A stretch of 53,585 nt of DNA from Bacteroidaceae bacterium (GTDB lineage Bacteria; Bacteroidota; Bacteroidia; Bacteroidales; Bacteroidaceae), in NCBI GenBank assembly GCA_017548075.1, contig JAFYNL010000058.1:1-53585 (forward strand). Reading direction: 5' to 3'. The notes under the pieces were generated by a model. The model was given only the letters and a program-made list of their open reading frames with translations, did no database searches and was not told where the DNA came from. Positions 25,501-32,557 of this stretch are shown here, piece after piece (within the stretch, counting starts at the first letter, position 1; every line of letters begins with the position of its first letter). A program made the translations under genes and the position numbers.

Positions 25501-25971
25501 ATACTTGTTGTCGTAAGTGATGTACGGGTGTTCCATATCAACCCAATAGCCCATCTTATGACTCAGGTCGGCCCACTCATTCGTGTACATCATCACGTTT
25601 TCGCGGCACTTCTGGTTGTATTCCTCGATGCTGATGCTCTTGCCAATGTCTTCCTTCGTGATGCCCAACTCTTTCTCCACACCAAGCTCGACAGGGAGTC
25701 CGTGTGTGTCCCAGCCGGCTTTGCGCTTCACTTGGAAGCCCTTCATCGTCTTGAAACGACAGAAAGTGTCCTTGATACTGCGAGCGAGGACGTGATGAAT
25801 GCCTGGATGTCCGTTTGCCGATGGAGGTCCTTCGTAGAAGATGAACGAGGGACAGCCCTCTCTTTCGGACATGCTCAGATGGAACACATCTTCCTCGTCC
25901 CATTGCTGGAGCACTTCCTTGTTCACATCGCTCAAGTTGAGCTTATTTCGTTCTGTGAATTTCTTGCTCAT
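22561..25971 (-). CDS. ileS: Isoleucine-tRNA ligase
   Basis: 1136 aa from the ATG at 25971, placed 36 bp after a consensus promoter. The HIGH-type region is GPPSANGHPGIHHVLARSI, the editing domain follows and KMSKRLGNAVDPFG is the KMSKS loop. The length and the GPPxANGxP pattern fit the longer, eukaryote-like IleRS2 type, which is generally insensitive to mupirocin; the subtype is inference. First gene of ileS-dksA-lspA-DUF4296-small ORF. Confidence 0.96.
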   Translation of the reverse strand: MSKKFTERNKLNLSDVNKEVLQQWDEEDVFHLSMSEREGCPSFIFYEGPPSANGHPGIHHVLARSIKDTFCRFKTMKGFQVKRKAGWDTHGLPVELGVEKELGITKEDIGKSISIEEYNQKCRENVMMYTNEWADLSHKMGYWVDMEHPYITYDNKYIETLWWLLKQLYQKDLLYKGYTIQPYSPAAGTGLSSHELNQPGCYRDVKDTTVTAQFKVTECNLSSLSIPSNQNLYILAWTTTPWTLPSNTALCVGPKIDYVAVKGSNPYSGEEAIYILAEARLSAYFQAEEGKELEIIWRGKGEDLVGMEYEQLFPWVKPCAIENDKVVDKSAEAFRVIPGDYVTTEDGTGIVHIAPTFGADDAKVAKDAGIPSLFIIDKAGDTRPMVDFTGKYFVKDDMDADFVQACVNDSYWHHSGDFVKNAYDPQFNQGGKYDEKAASKEMDLNVKMCIEMKDEGTAFKIEKHVHNYPHCWRTDKPVLYYPLDSWFIRSSAAKERMMELNDTILWKPESTGTGRFGKWLENLNDWNLSRSRYWGTPLPIWRNKDTREEICIGSVEELYNEIEKAVAAGVMPSNPLKERGFVPGDMSQENYDRIDLHRPYVDQIWLVGKSGAVLKRELDLIDVWFDSGAMPYAQIHYPFENKELLDKGIAFPADFIAEGVDQTRGWFYTLHAIATMVFDSVSYKAVISNGLVLDKNGMKMSKRLGNAVDPFGAIEKYGSDAVRWYMITNSAPWDNLKFDEEGVQEVSRTFFGKLFQTYSFLTMYANVDGWCYEEPDVPMNERPEMDRWILSCLNSLIREVEQCYEEYEPTKAGRLIQAFVVDNVSNWFVRLSKKRFWGSAMSLDKLSAYQTLYTCLETVARLMAPIAPYYADRLWRDLCEATGKGETKSVHLAKFPVADDAKIDQEQEQRMALAQQVTSMILSLRKKEQIVVKQPLQRIAIPATSAEQQQRIQAMQQLILDEVNVKELEFVEAQGMLVKQVKCNFRTMGKKFGKLMKSVNAAVLAMSQEQIAELEEKEHLPLTLDTGEQVTVDLEDIEIFSQDIPGWSVANEGTLTVALDLTITEDLRLEGVARELIRSIQTLRKDSGFDITDRINVTIPENEDNRTCLSKFSDYIASQVLADSITLGNELKVSKL

Positions 25972-26007
25972 ATTGTGTATTTTGTGATATACTTTTCTTT
26001 TGGGGTG

Positions 26008-26038
26008 CAAAGGTACGAAAAAGTGAGAACACTACAAA
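26008..26038 (-). promoter_or_regulatory. Promoter of the ileS operon
   Basis: Minus-strand TTTG (26038-26035), 19 bp, TACCTTTG (26015-26008). Confidence 0.82.
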
Positions 26039-26047
26039 ATAAATTGA

Positions 26048-26086
26048 CAAAAAAACGCCGTCCAAGATATTTCTTGAACGACGCAC
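26048..26086 (-). terminator. Intrinsic terminator after the FadL-like porin gene
   Basis: A long stem (about 26056-26067 with 26074-26085) is followed on the minus strand by seven T. It lies 120 bp beyond the porin stop, with array 4 between the stop and this hairpin. Confidence 0.8.
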
Positions 26087-26102
26087 TTGTTTTTATTGAT
26101 TT

Positions 26103-26190
26103 AACTACTCCAGTTAAGTTGATAAACTTAACACGTTATGTTTGCAATCTTAACACGTTAAATCAGGCAACTTAACACGTTATGTTTGCC
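26103..26190. repeat. 22-bp palindrome array 4 (four units)
   Basis: Opens CCAGTTAAGTTG (26110-26121), like array 2, then TAACACGTTA at 26129, 26151 and 26173, exactly 22 bp apart, joined by TTTGC-type spacers. It is inside the porin transcript, between the stop codon (26207) and the terminator. Confidence 0.88.
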
Positions 26191-26206
26191 AACGACACTG
26201 GGGATG

Positions 26207-27556
26207 TTAGAGGTCGAGGTTAACACCAATGCCGAAGCTATGGTTCTTGCGGCTGTAAACGTCTTTCTTAGGACCTGCAGCGGTTTGAGTTGTGACTTCG
26301 CGGTCGTTGTAGAAAGTGCACATATAACCCAAGTCGATGCTGAGTCTGTTTGTGGCATGAATGCGAACGCCACCACCTACCATGTTGTTCGAAAGGCTGT
26401 AAGAGAGGTCGTTCATGTATTCGTCGCTAAGTCCGTAACGAGTGATTTCCCAAGAACCTGAAATGGTGAGGAGCTTGTTGATGTCGTATTCTGCACCCAG
26501 AATGAACTCGTGAGTGTTGTGGTCGATGAGTTCCTGCTTGTCAAGATACTTTGTGGAAACCTTATCGAAGAACTGGTGATAGCTGGCACAAAGACGAACT
26601 TTCTCGATGGGAGAGTACTGAGCGCCAAGAGCCAGGAGTGCAGGAACATCCTCGCGAACCTTCTTGCCGTCCTCGAACTGGCCAAGTACAGTCGCAGCTT
26701 TCTCTCTGACGATATCCTCTGCAATGTTGATTTCGCTCTTGTTCTTCAAGTTCAATCTGGTAGGACATTCGTACTTTGCAGACACATTCCACTTGTCGTT
26801 AATCTTGTAGTCAACACCCAGAATAACTGTTGCGCCAAAGCCTGTCTGGTCGCAATTCAGATCGATTCCGTAGTTATTGAGTGGCACAATGCCTAAAGCG
26901 TCAGTTTTAATGGATGGATTCACAAAGCCATTGTAGTTGGCATTAGCATAGAGAGCACGAACGCCAACATAGCCTGCAATCTTTTCTGTGAACTTATAAG
27001 CGCCACCAATCTGCAAGCCGAAGTGGTATGAACGTCCCTTCATATAGCTATTAAGCGAGTAACCTTGATAGTTAACCCCTGTTGGCAAGAGGCTTGGAGC
27101 CATTTGATAGAGCACGCCAGCATAAGCTGCCTCGAAGGAACCTATGCCGTTGTCGAACTCGCACTTGCCTCCACCACCACTTATGGCGAAGTGTGCAGAG
27201 AGGTTCCACCTGTCTTTATTATAAGAAACTGTAAACGAGGGAACGACAGGAGCAGTAGCTTTGCCCTCGAACAGATGGGTTGGATTAGGATTGTCGATGT
27301 TGTACTGGAAAAGTGGGAAAGTAGTTTCGATGTTCCTCTGCTGGAAAGCCGTCTGGCTGTTAAGGCTTAGGTGCCATCCGTCCTCCAGGAAAGCGCCGCC
27401 AGCAGGGTTGGCGTAGATACTGGTTAAGTCAATTTTACCTTCCTGAGCAAAGTTGCGTACGAAGGCTGCATTCTGGTTTGTGTTGGTCAAGAGACCGCCG
27501 GCAAATGCGCTGCTTACAGCTGCAAAAGCCATTAAACTAAGGATTATTTTCTTCAT
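26207..27556 (-). CDS. OmpP1/FadL/TodX-family outer-membrane transporter
   Basis: 449 aa with a signal peptide (MKKIILSLMAFAAVSSAFAGG). The mature N-terminus (GLLTNTNQNAAFVRNFAQEG then IDLTSIYANPAGGAFLEDGW) is the hatch signature of the FadL family; the rest is an amphipathic beta barrel ending in SFGIGVNLDL. FadL-like channels carry hydrophobic compounds such as fatty acids across the outer membrane. Single gene with its own promoter and terminator. Confidence 0.88.
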   Translation of the reverse strand: MKKIILSLMAFAAVSSAFAGGLLTNTNQNAAFVRNFAQEGKIDLTSIYANPAGGAFLEDGWHLSLNSQTAFQQRNIETTFPLFQYNIDNPNPTHLFEGKATAPVVPSFTVSYNKDRWNLSAHFAISGGGGKCEFDNGIGSFEAAYAGVLYQMAPSLLPTGVNYQGYSLNSYMKGRSYHFGLQIGGAYKFTEKIAGYVGVRALYANANYNGFVNPSIKTDALGIVPLNNYGIDLNCDQTGFGATVILGVDYKINDKWNVSAKYECPTRLNLKNKSEINIAEDIVREKAATVLGQFEDGKKVREDVPALLALGAQYSPIEKVRLCASYHQFFDKVSTKYLDKQELIDHNTHEFILGAEYDINKLLTISGSWEITRYGLSDEYMNDLSYSLSNNMVGGGVRIHATNRLSIDLGYMCTFYNDREVTTQTAAGPKKDVYSRKNHSFGIGVNLDL

Positions 27557-27586
27557 TTTTACCGTTAATTGGTTTCAAATCGGCTG

Positions 27587-27618
27587 CAAAGGTAACACAA
27601 TTCTGCAAACTGTGCAAG
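27587..27618 (-). promoter_or_regulatory. Promoter of the FadL-like porin gene
   Basis: Minus-strand CTTG (27618-27615), 20 bp, TACCTTTG (27594-27587). Confidence 0.7.
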
Positions 27619-27663
27619 TTTTTCGACGAAAAATGCACAATAAATATGCGTTTTGTGCAATTT

Positions 27664-28971
27664 CTAACGCCCAGCGAAGGCATAAATCGTCTTCTGTCCC
27701 TTAATTTTGAGACCTTTTATGCGACTGAGAAGTTCGCGAGAAACAGCTCTTTCCACAGCTACATACGACCAGTTGGGAAGCACGTCGATTCTGCCAATCT
27801 GATTGCTCTCGAGACCTCCTTGCTTTGTGAGGAAGCCCACGATATCGCCGCGACTTATCTTGTCCTTCTTCCCTTTACCTATATATAATGTAACCCAGAG
27901 CGGCTTCGCTGGCGAGGGAACTTTGGCAGGCAAAGCAAAGTTTTCGACTTCTTCAGTTAGGTATTCTGGCAAACTTTCCTCAGGTCCGAGAATGAAATAA
28001 GCGCTTCCTTTTGTGTCCCACCTTGCAGTTCTGCCGTTCCGATGTGTGCAAGCCTCCTCATTTAAGGGCAGATGATAGTGGATGATATTATCGACATCCG
28101 TGATATCAAGCCCGCGAGAAGCCAAATCTGTGCTGATGAGAACGTTTGCCGAAGAGTTCATGAAGCGATAGAGCGCCCTTTCTCTGTCCCTTTGTTCCAT
28201 GCCTCCGTGAAAGATATCGGCCTGAATCTTTTGCTTCTCAAGGTAGTTGCCGACTCGCTCCACACTTTCTCTGTAGCTCACAAACACAAGGCTTTTCTGC
28301 GTTCCAAGCGTGCAAAGCAGGCGATACAAAGTTTCCAACTTATCCTTTTCAGGCGATTTTACCACTCGAAGACTAATGCGGTCGTCGCACTCGTCATCAA
28401 GGAAGTTGAGTCGCATGAAGTCTTTGCTGCCCACGAAAGCTGGGATTTCTTCGCTATCTGTGGCAGAGAGGAGAATCCTTTGCTTGAGGAAGGGTAGGAG
28501 AGAGATAATGCTTTGCATCTGTTCGCGGAAGCCCAACTCGAGCGACTTGTCGAACTCATCTATGACGAGCGTCTGCACATTATCTGGCACGAGGTTGCCT
28601 TTTTGCAGATGGTCGAGCAGTCGTCCAGGCGTTGCTGCCACGAGATGAGGCCGAAATCCCTTCATCTGTTGGTGTTCCTCCATTGCCGGCCTTCCTCCAT
28701 GGCAAGCGGTCACTCGAAGCTCGGAGCATATTCTGCGAGCCACATCGGCAGTTTGTGTGGCCAGTTCTCGCGAGGGAACTATGACGAGAGCCTGCAGATT
28801 GTCGTTCTTCGCATCAAGTTTCTGGAGCAAAGGCAAAAGGTAAGCAAGCGTCTTTCCTGAGCCTGTAGGACTCAGAAGTACTACGGAAGTCCCTTTGCGA
28901 ACCGTTTGCAGCGTATCTTGCTGCATGGCATTCAAATCGCTTATTCCGAGCTTGCTTAGGTCGTAAGTCAT
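27664..28971 (-). CDS. dbpA: DEAD-box RNA helicase, DbpA-like
   Basis: 435 aa. Motif I is SPTGSGKT, Ia PSRELA, Ib TPGRLLDHL, II DEFD (in place of DEAD), III SAT, V STDLASRGLDI and VI HRNGRTAR. The C-terminal about 75 residues (WVTLYIGKGKKDKISRGDIVGFL... AVERAVSRELLSRIKGLKIKG) match the DbpA RNA-binding domain, which targets 23S rRNA hairpin 92 in E. coli. Likely ribosome assembly. Overlaps nhaD by ATGA. Confidence 0.9.
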   Translation of the reverse strand: MTYDLSKLGISDLNAMQQDTLQTVRKGTSVVLLSPTGSGKTLAYLLPLLQKLDAKNDNLQALVIVPSRELATQTADVARRICSELRVTACHGGRPAMEEHQQMKGFRPHLVAATPGRLLDHLQKGNLVPDNVQTLVIDEFDKSLELGFREQMQSIISLLPFLKQRILLSATDSEEIPAFVGSKDFMRLNFLDDECDDRISLRVVKSPEKDKLETLYRLLCTLGTQKSLVFVSYRESVERVGNYLEKQKIQADIFHGGMEQRDRERALYRFMNSSANVLISTDLASRGLDITDVDNIIHYHLPLNEEACTHRNGRTARWDTKGSAYFILGPEESLPEYLTEEVENFALPAKVPSPAKPLWVTLYIGKGKKDKISRGDIVGFLTKQGGLESNQIGRIDVLPNWSYVAVERAVSRELLSRIKGLKIKGQKTIYAFAGR

Positions 28972-30374
28972 ATTATCTTAGGAAATAAATCCACAAGGAA
29001 ATAGATTCCGAGGGCAAAGAACCAGCCGAAAAGCACTTTCCATGTGATGTGCTTGAAGTACCACCAAATGGTCACATCCTCAGATTTCATGAGGGCATAG
29101 CCTGCAGTATTGCCGATGGGCAACAGGCAGCCGCCTACACAACCGCTCAGCGTGATAAGATGCCAATACTGTCCATTCTGCACGAAACTCTGCATGTAGT
29201 TGGTCATTTCGCTCATGTTTCCGTCGAGAACAGGATAGATGGAGATGCCGCTTATCACGAGAGCGATATTGTCCATCACAGAGCTGACGGCTCCAAGAAC
29301 GAGCGACATTATATAAATATTGTGGATGTATTGGTCGCACCAGCCTCTCACACTATCCATCGCACCTACCTCGATGAGGATGTCCACGCAGAGTCCTATG
29401 CCGAGGAAGAACATTATCATCTGCATCACTTCGTATTGAAGGCTGCGATTCGTCTGAGTCATAAGGGGTTGGTCGCTAAGGATGCGTTTGTGGTTAATGA
29501 TTTCATTCACCACCCAAAGCACGCCAAGAACACACAAAGCCCCAAGGAAAGGAGGCAAGTTGGTGAGTCTGTAGAACGTCGGAACGAACCAAAGTCCCAC
29601 GATTCCCAAGAAGAGCATGAGGATTTTCTGCCAGATCTTTACGTCCGCATCGTCCCCTCTGAACATGATATTGCTGCGTTTCAGGTCGAGATGACCAGGC
29701 AACTTTCTGCCTATCAAATAGGTCGGAATGGCAGTTGCGCAGAGTGCTGGCAAAACGAGGGCAGCCGTGTAGTTTGTGGGCGTAACTGCTCCTCTCGTCC
29801 AAACGAGCAAAGAGGTCACATCACCAATGACCGTAAAGCATCCGCCGCAGTTCGTGGCTATCACGATGATGGCTCCCAAGAGCATCCTTTGCCTGTGGTT
29901 GACCACCAGTTTGTTCATTACCATCAGCATCACGACTGCCGAAGTCAGGTTGTCCAGGTTGGCTGAGAGCAGGAAGCTGCACAAAGCCAGCATCCAGACG
30001 GTTACCCAAGAACTTCGAGAGCGGCAGAGTTTCGTCACCAAATCGAAGCATCCATTGTTCGCCAAAACGTCCACAATCGCCATTGTCGTCAGCAGATACA
30101 TCACGACGCTGGTCAGCTGAGCAATGTGGCTCGAGAACACTTCCTGACGAATGAACTCGTTGACTGCCCTGATGCTATAGTCCTGACTTCCAAGGAATTC
30201 GCGGAACACACTGTCGTGGAGCGTTTCGATATAGTAAGGACCTACGCACACATACAAAACCCAACCCCACACTCCGCAGAAGAGGGCAACGGTGGCTTTG
30301 TTGATGTGGGTAATGTGCTCTGTGCAGATAAGCAGGTAGCCGAGCAACATCAGGATAACAATAGCAATCGTCAT
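28968..30374 (-). CDS. nhaD: NhaD-type sodium/proton antiporter
   Basis: 468 aa with about 12 membrane segments of the ion-transporter superfamily. Conserved NhaD pieces: LSANLDNLTSAVVML, ATNCGGCFTVIGDVTSLLVW, SSVMDNIALVISG and GCVGGCLLPIGNTAGYALMK. Exchanges internal Na+ (or Li+) for external H+ in the inner membrane. Its coupling to dbpA appears positional rather than functional. Confidence 0.9.
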   Translation of the reverse strand: MTIAIVILMLLGYLLICTEHITHINKATVALFCGVWGWVLYVCVGPYYIETLHDSVFREFLGSQDYSIRAVNEFIRQEVFSSHIAQLTSVVMYLLTTMAIVDVLANNGCFDLVTKLCRSRSSWVTVWMLALCSFLLSANLDNLTSAVVMLMVMNKLVVNHRQRMLLGAIIVIATNCGGCFTVIGDVTSLLVWTRGAVTPTNYTAALVLPALCATAIPTYLIGRKLPGHLDLKRSNIMFRGDDADVKIWQKILMLFLGIVGLWFVPTFYRLTNLPPFLGALCVLGVLWVVNEIINHKRILSDQPLMTQTNRSLQYEVMQMIMFFLGIGLCVDILIEVGAMDSVRGWCDQYIHNIYIMSLVLGAVSSVMDNIALVISGISIYPVLDGNMSEMTNYMQSFVQNGQYWHLITLSGCVGGCLLPIGNTAGYALMKSEDVTIWWYFKHITWKVLFGWFFALGIYFLVDLFPKII

Positions 30375-30401
30375 AGCAGCAGTTTAGTCTTTTACGATGT
30401 G

Positions 30402-30433
30402 CAAAGTTAGTTAAAAATCCTCAAATCGGCAAG
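30402..30433 (-). promoter_or_regulatory. Promoter of nhaD-dbpA
   Basis: Minus-strand CTTG (30433-30430), 20 bp, TAACTTTG (30409-30402). Confidence 0.7.
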
Positions 30434-30439
30434 CATTTT

Positions 30440-30470
30440 ATTGCTATTTCTCACAAAATACCTAATTTTG
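30440..30470 (+). promoter_or_regulatory. Promoter of the exported protein at 30478
   Basis: ATTG (30440-30443), 19 bp, TAATTTTG (30463-30470). Only seven bases separate the -7 box from the ATG, so the mRNA would be leaderless or nearly so. Confidence 0.6.
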
Positions 30471-30477
30471 TGTCGTT

Positions 30478-30987
30478 ATGAAGAGAATAATGTGTTTGGG
30501 GGCAATCCTTTTTGCCCTTTCTGCCGAAGCGCAGAAGGTTGAAATCCTCGTTGGAAGTAATTGGGCCGAGATTCCTGCTCAGCAGACTCAAAGCGAACTG
30601 AAACCAGGTTGGAGGATTGTGGATTATCAGATGAAGAGTAAGTTGACGCACTATCTTTCGGGAGGTCATGCGAGTCAATTAGCAGAAGGAAGTCAGCCTG
30701 TTTTTCGCGTTACTCCAGCCGAAAAAGAAGTCCTCTTCGACTATGTTCTCGTTCGCTTGAAGACCTCGAAATATTATAGGAAAATGTTCAAGCCGTTGCT
30801 GATTGAGTGCAACTATACTCGTCTGGAACCCAGTCAGTTCGATATAAGAGCTGAAAGTGATGCTTTTATCTGTCAGCCTCGCCAGCCTCTTAAGCCAGGA
30901 GAGTACATTTTGGCCAACCTGAAGCAACGTTCCATCGGCGAACTTCAAGACCTTCTCGTCTATCCATTCTGTGTCTTGAAAGAGTAG
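30478..30987 (+). CDS. Small exported protein of unknown function
   Basis: 169 aa with a signal peptide (MKRIMCLGAILFALSAEAQ). The mature part mixes strands and charged turns (EILVGSNWAEIPAQQTQSEL, FDYVLVRLKTSKYYRKMFKPLLIE, PLKPGEYILANLK). I do not recognise a family; the last segment resembles proteins that present a loop and then a strand to an envelope partner, which is only an impression. Single gene, convergent with the gene at 31452, followed by array 5. Confidence 0.7.
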   Translation: MKRIMCLGAILFALSAEAQKVEILVGSNWAEIPAQQTQSELKPGWRIVDYQMKSKLTHYLSGGHASQLAEGSQPVFRVTPAEKEVLFDYVLVRLKTSKYYRKMFKPLLIECNYTRLEPSQFDIRAESDAFICQPRQPLKPGEYILANLKQRSIGELQDLLVYPFCVLKE

Positions 30988-31076
30988 TTTTGCTTTCATT
31001 TTGACACTTGTAAAATGGAGCGATTTCAGACGCAAAATGGTTCGTTTTGAGTCGAAACACGCCTCTTTTACCAACT

Positions 31077-31172
31077 AGGTTAGGGTAATTTGCCAATTAG
31101 GTTAAGGTAGTTTGCCAACTTAACACGTTAACTTTGCCAACGACCCACGTTAAGTTTGGCATTTTCCCACGT
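31077..31172. repeat. 22-bp palindrome array 5 (five units)
   Basis: Core centres near 31081, 31103, 31125, 31148 and 31170. Cores: TAGGTTAGGG, TTAGGTTAAGG, TAACACGTTA, CCACGTTAA, CCCACGTTAA. The unit TTTGCCAACTTAACACGTTA (31111-31130) is close to the family consensus. As in array 1, AGGT-type cores and ACGT-type cores share the same TTTGCCAA spacer. Confidence 0.8.
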
Positions 31173-31268
31173 TAAAATCCGTCGAAAAACCTGCGTTTTT
31201 GGCCGTTTTTGCTAACTGAAGTTGCCAATTTAGCATGATTTTGGAGTCTCCTAAAGAGCTAACGTATA

Positions 31269-31352
31269 CATTCTCAAATAGTTATGATTATGGCCTGAGA
31301 ATGCGATAAATCAAGCCAAAGCCTGTCTCGAGCAAAAAGAATCGATTCTCAG
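31269..31352. other. Alternative hairpin pair in non-coding DNA
   Basis: CATTCTC (31269-31275) can pair with GAGAATG (31297-31303), or CTGAGAATGCGAT (31295-31307) can pair with ATCGATTCTCAG (31341-31352, one bulge). The two pairings use the same bases, as in attenuators and switching RNAs. Confidence 0.45.
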
Positions 31353-31361
31353 AGGCTCAGC

Positions 31362-31386
31362 AAAAATCATAAAGGAAATGATTTTT
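31362..31386. terminator. Bidirectional terminator-like hairpin
   Basis: AAAAATCAT pairs perfectly with ATGATTTTT across a 7-base loop. On the minus strand it would end the gene at 31452 (66 bp beyond its stop); on the plus strand it would end anything transcribed through 31.2 kb. Confidence 0.6.
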
Positions 31387-31451
31387 ACTTATGGCTTGCA
31401 TTATGTCAAAAGCGAAGAATTATGGTGTGATTGTATTATTACGGTTAAAAC

Positions 31452-32174
31452 TTAAAATAAGACAGAAATATTTCCCCAGTGCCCCATCCCTTTTATGTTT
31501 TTATTCTTGATAAAATTTAGATTATAGCCAATTGCAATGTTCTTGTGAAATTGGATGCCGGCTTTAAAATCAAGCCCGAAACATGATTGCCGATATTTCC
31601 ATTTCCATGCTAGTTGATTGTTTGGATGGAAACCTTTTTCATTTGCATAAATAAATGAAAAGCCAAGATTCAAGCCAGCATATATTCTAAATTCGTGTGC
31701 AGGCGTGTATAATCTTAATCCTAAGGGCCTAAGATTAAACAAGCCTTGTTCCCTAGGATTGCAGAAGCCTGACATGTATGAAACATCTAGTATGTTCAGA
31801 GCCGCAATTGGAAGTAGTGTTCTCCTAAATTGATAGCCAACACCCCAACCATTTTGGATATATAGATCTATTTCGTGTGTATATTTTTTCCCACCTCCAT
31901 ATTTAGAACAGAATGAGTTGAATCTTGACAGTTTAGGATTGTCACCGAATGTTTGAATGTCACCGTTATTATACTTTATAGAATATAGATTCGAGCATTT
32001 CTCAACGAAAGTAGGACCATCTTCATTAGTACTCTTTTTATACTTTACTTCTGTCGAAGATATTTCGAGAACTTTCACATTCTCAGCTTCTCCACTTTTG
32101 CGAACAAGGATGTCTTGAGCATTTGTGGAAAGGAAAGATGTAGTAAGAAGTGCAAAAAGGATAATCTTTTTCAT
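31452..32174 (-). CDS. Outer-membrane beta-barrel protein, AT-rich gene
   Basis: 240 aa with a signal peptide (MKKIILFALLTTSFLSTNAQD). A short N-terminal domain common in Bacteroidetes (ILVRKSGEAENVKVLEISST... YSIKYNNGDIQTF) precedes an 8-strand-like barrel (LDVSYMSGF, FRIYAGLNLGFSFIYAN, FGLDFKAGIQFHKNIAIGYNL). The C-terminus ends in Phe, as expected for BAM insertion. The gene looks clearly more AT-rich than its neighbours, a possible sign of transfer. It has no own promoter box between its ATG and a terminator 29 bp upstream, so the structured leader at 32.2-32.4 kb probably controls it. Confidence 0.78.
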   Translation of the reverse strand: MKKIILFALLTTSFLSTNAQDILVRKSGEAENVKVLEISSTEVKYKKSTNEDGPTFVEKCSNLYSIKYNNGDIQTFGDNPKLSRFNSFCSKYGGGKKYTHEIDLYIQNGWGVGYQFRRTLLPIAALNILDVSYMSGFCNPREQGLFNLRPLGLRLYTPAHEFRIYAGLNLGFSFIYANEKGFHPNNQLAWKWKYRQSCFGLDFKAGIQFHKNIAIGYNLNFIKNKNIKGMGHWGNISVLF

Positions 32175-32202
32175 GAATTCTTTAATATGTTGTTTGAAAA
32201 GA

Positions 32203-32233
32203 GAAACAAAAACGTGGACTTCATTCGTCTACG
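32203..32233 (-). terminator. Terminator at the end of the structured leader
   Basis: On the minus strand CGTAGAC pairs with GTCCACG (one A-C mismatch, 7-base loop), followed by TTTTTGTTT. It ends 29 bp before the ATG at 32174. Confidence 0.75.
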
Positions 32234-32430
32234 TTCCTGAGGTATCTGCAAAACCTTCGCGTACATCTACGAGTAAAAGCCCACGCCTTGTGGCATGAGC
32301 ATTAAACTTTACTCTTGTACGCTCCTTTAATTTTGCAGATTTTCAGGAACAAGAATTAAAGCTAATGCTTTTTGTTGATATGTCTAATTTTAGTTTGTAT
32401 GCTTATAGGCAGTCAGTTTTTAGTTGATTT
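32203..32430 (-). ncRNA. Structured leader or small RNA, about 230 nt
   Basis: Starts about 7 nt after a consensus promoter (32468-32437) and ends at a T-run hairpin (32203). The RNA folds as a long rod: closing stem 32343-32350 with 32233-32240 and 32331-32340 with 32244-32253 (18 bp in two blocks), then 32317-32322 with 32259-32264, 32307-32314 with 32271-32279, and an apical hairpin CCAC/GTGG (32281-32293). It could be an attenuator for the outer-membrane gene or a free small RNA; the rod shape recalls 6S RNA, but the 5' extension does not. Class not recognised. Confidence 0.55.
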
Positions 32431-32436
32431 TCGATG

Positions 32437-32468
32437 CAAAGATAGTAATTTTAATCATTTCTTACAAA
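32437..32468 (-). promoter_or_regulatory. Promoter of the structured leader
   Basis: Minus-strand TTTG (32468-32465), 20 bp, TATCTTTG (32444-32437), a full consensus match about 265 bp before the nearest ATG. Confidence 0.75.
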
Positions 32469-32486
32469 GGAAAAAGCAGTAAATAT

Positions 32487-32518
32487 TTCGTTTATATATA
32501 ATTTTTTTTGTAAATTTG
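32487..32518 (+). promoter_or_regulatory. Promoter of the DUF4923 gene
   Basis: TTCG (32487-32490), 20 bp, TAAATTTG (32511-32518); ATG at 32558. Confidence 0.65.
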
Positions 32519-32557
32519 CAAGCGAAAATCATTATATCATTTAATATCTATAGTATT

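Larger units (their letters stand above)
30988..31451. other. Convergent intergenic region with array 5 and hairpin-rich sequence
   Basis: These 464 bp have no credible ORF. They hold array 5 (31077-31172), two mutually exclusive stems around 31269-31352 and a bidirectional terminator-like hairpin (31362-31386). Base composition becomes AT-rich from about 31210 onward. Confidence 0.75.

Noticed and set aside
27664-28971. DEFD instead of DEAD as a sign of an inactive helicase
   Set aside because: The Asp-Glu pair that binds Mg-ATP and the final Asp are intact; the third position varies in active helicases.
32203-32350. Firm call of 6S RNA
   Set aside because: The rod shape fits, but the promoter implies an 80-nt 5' extension and I cannot align it to a known 6S sequence; kept as an unassigned structured RNA.
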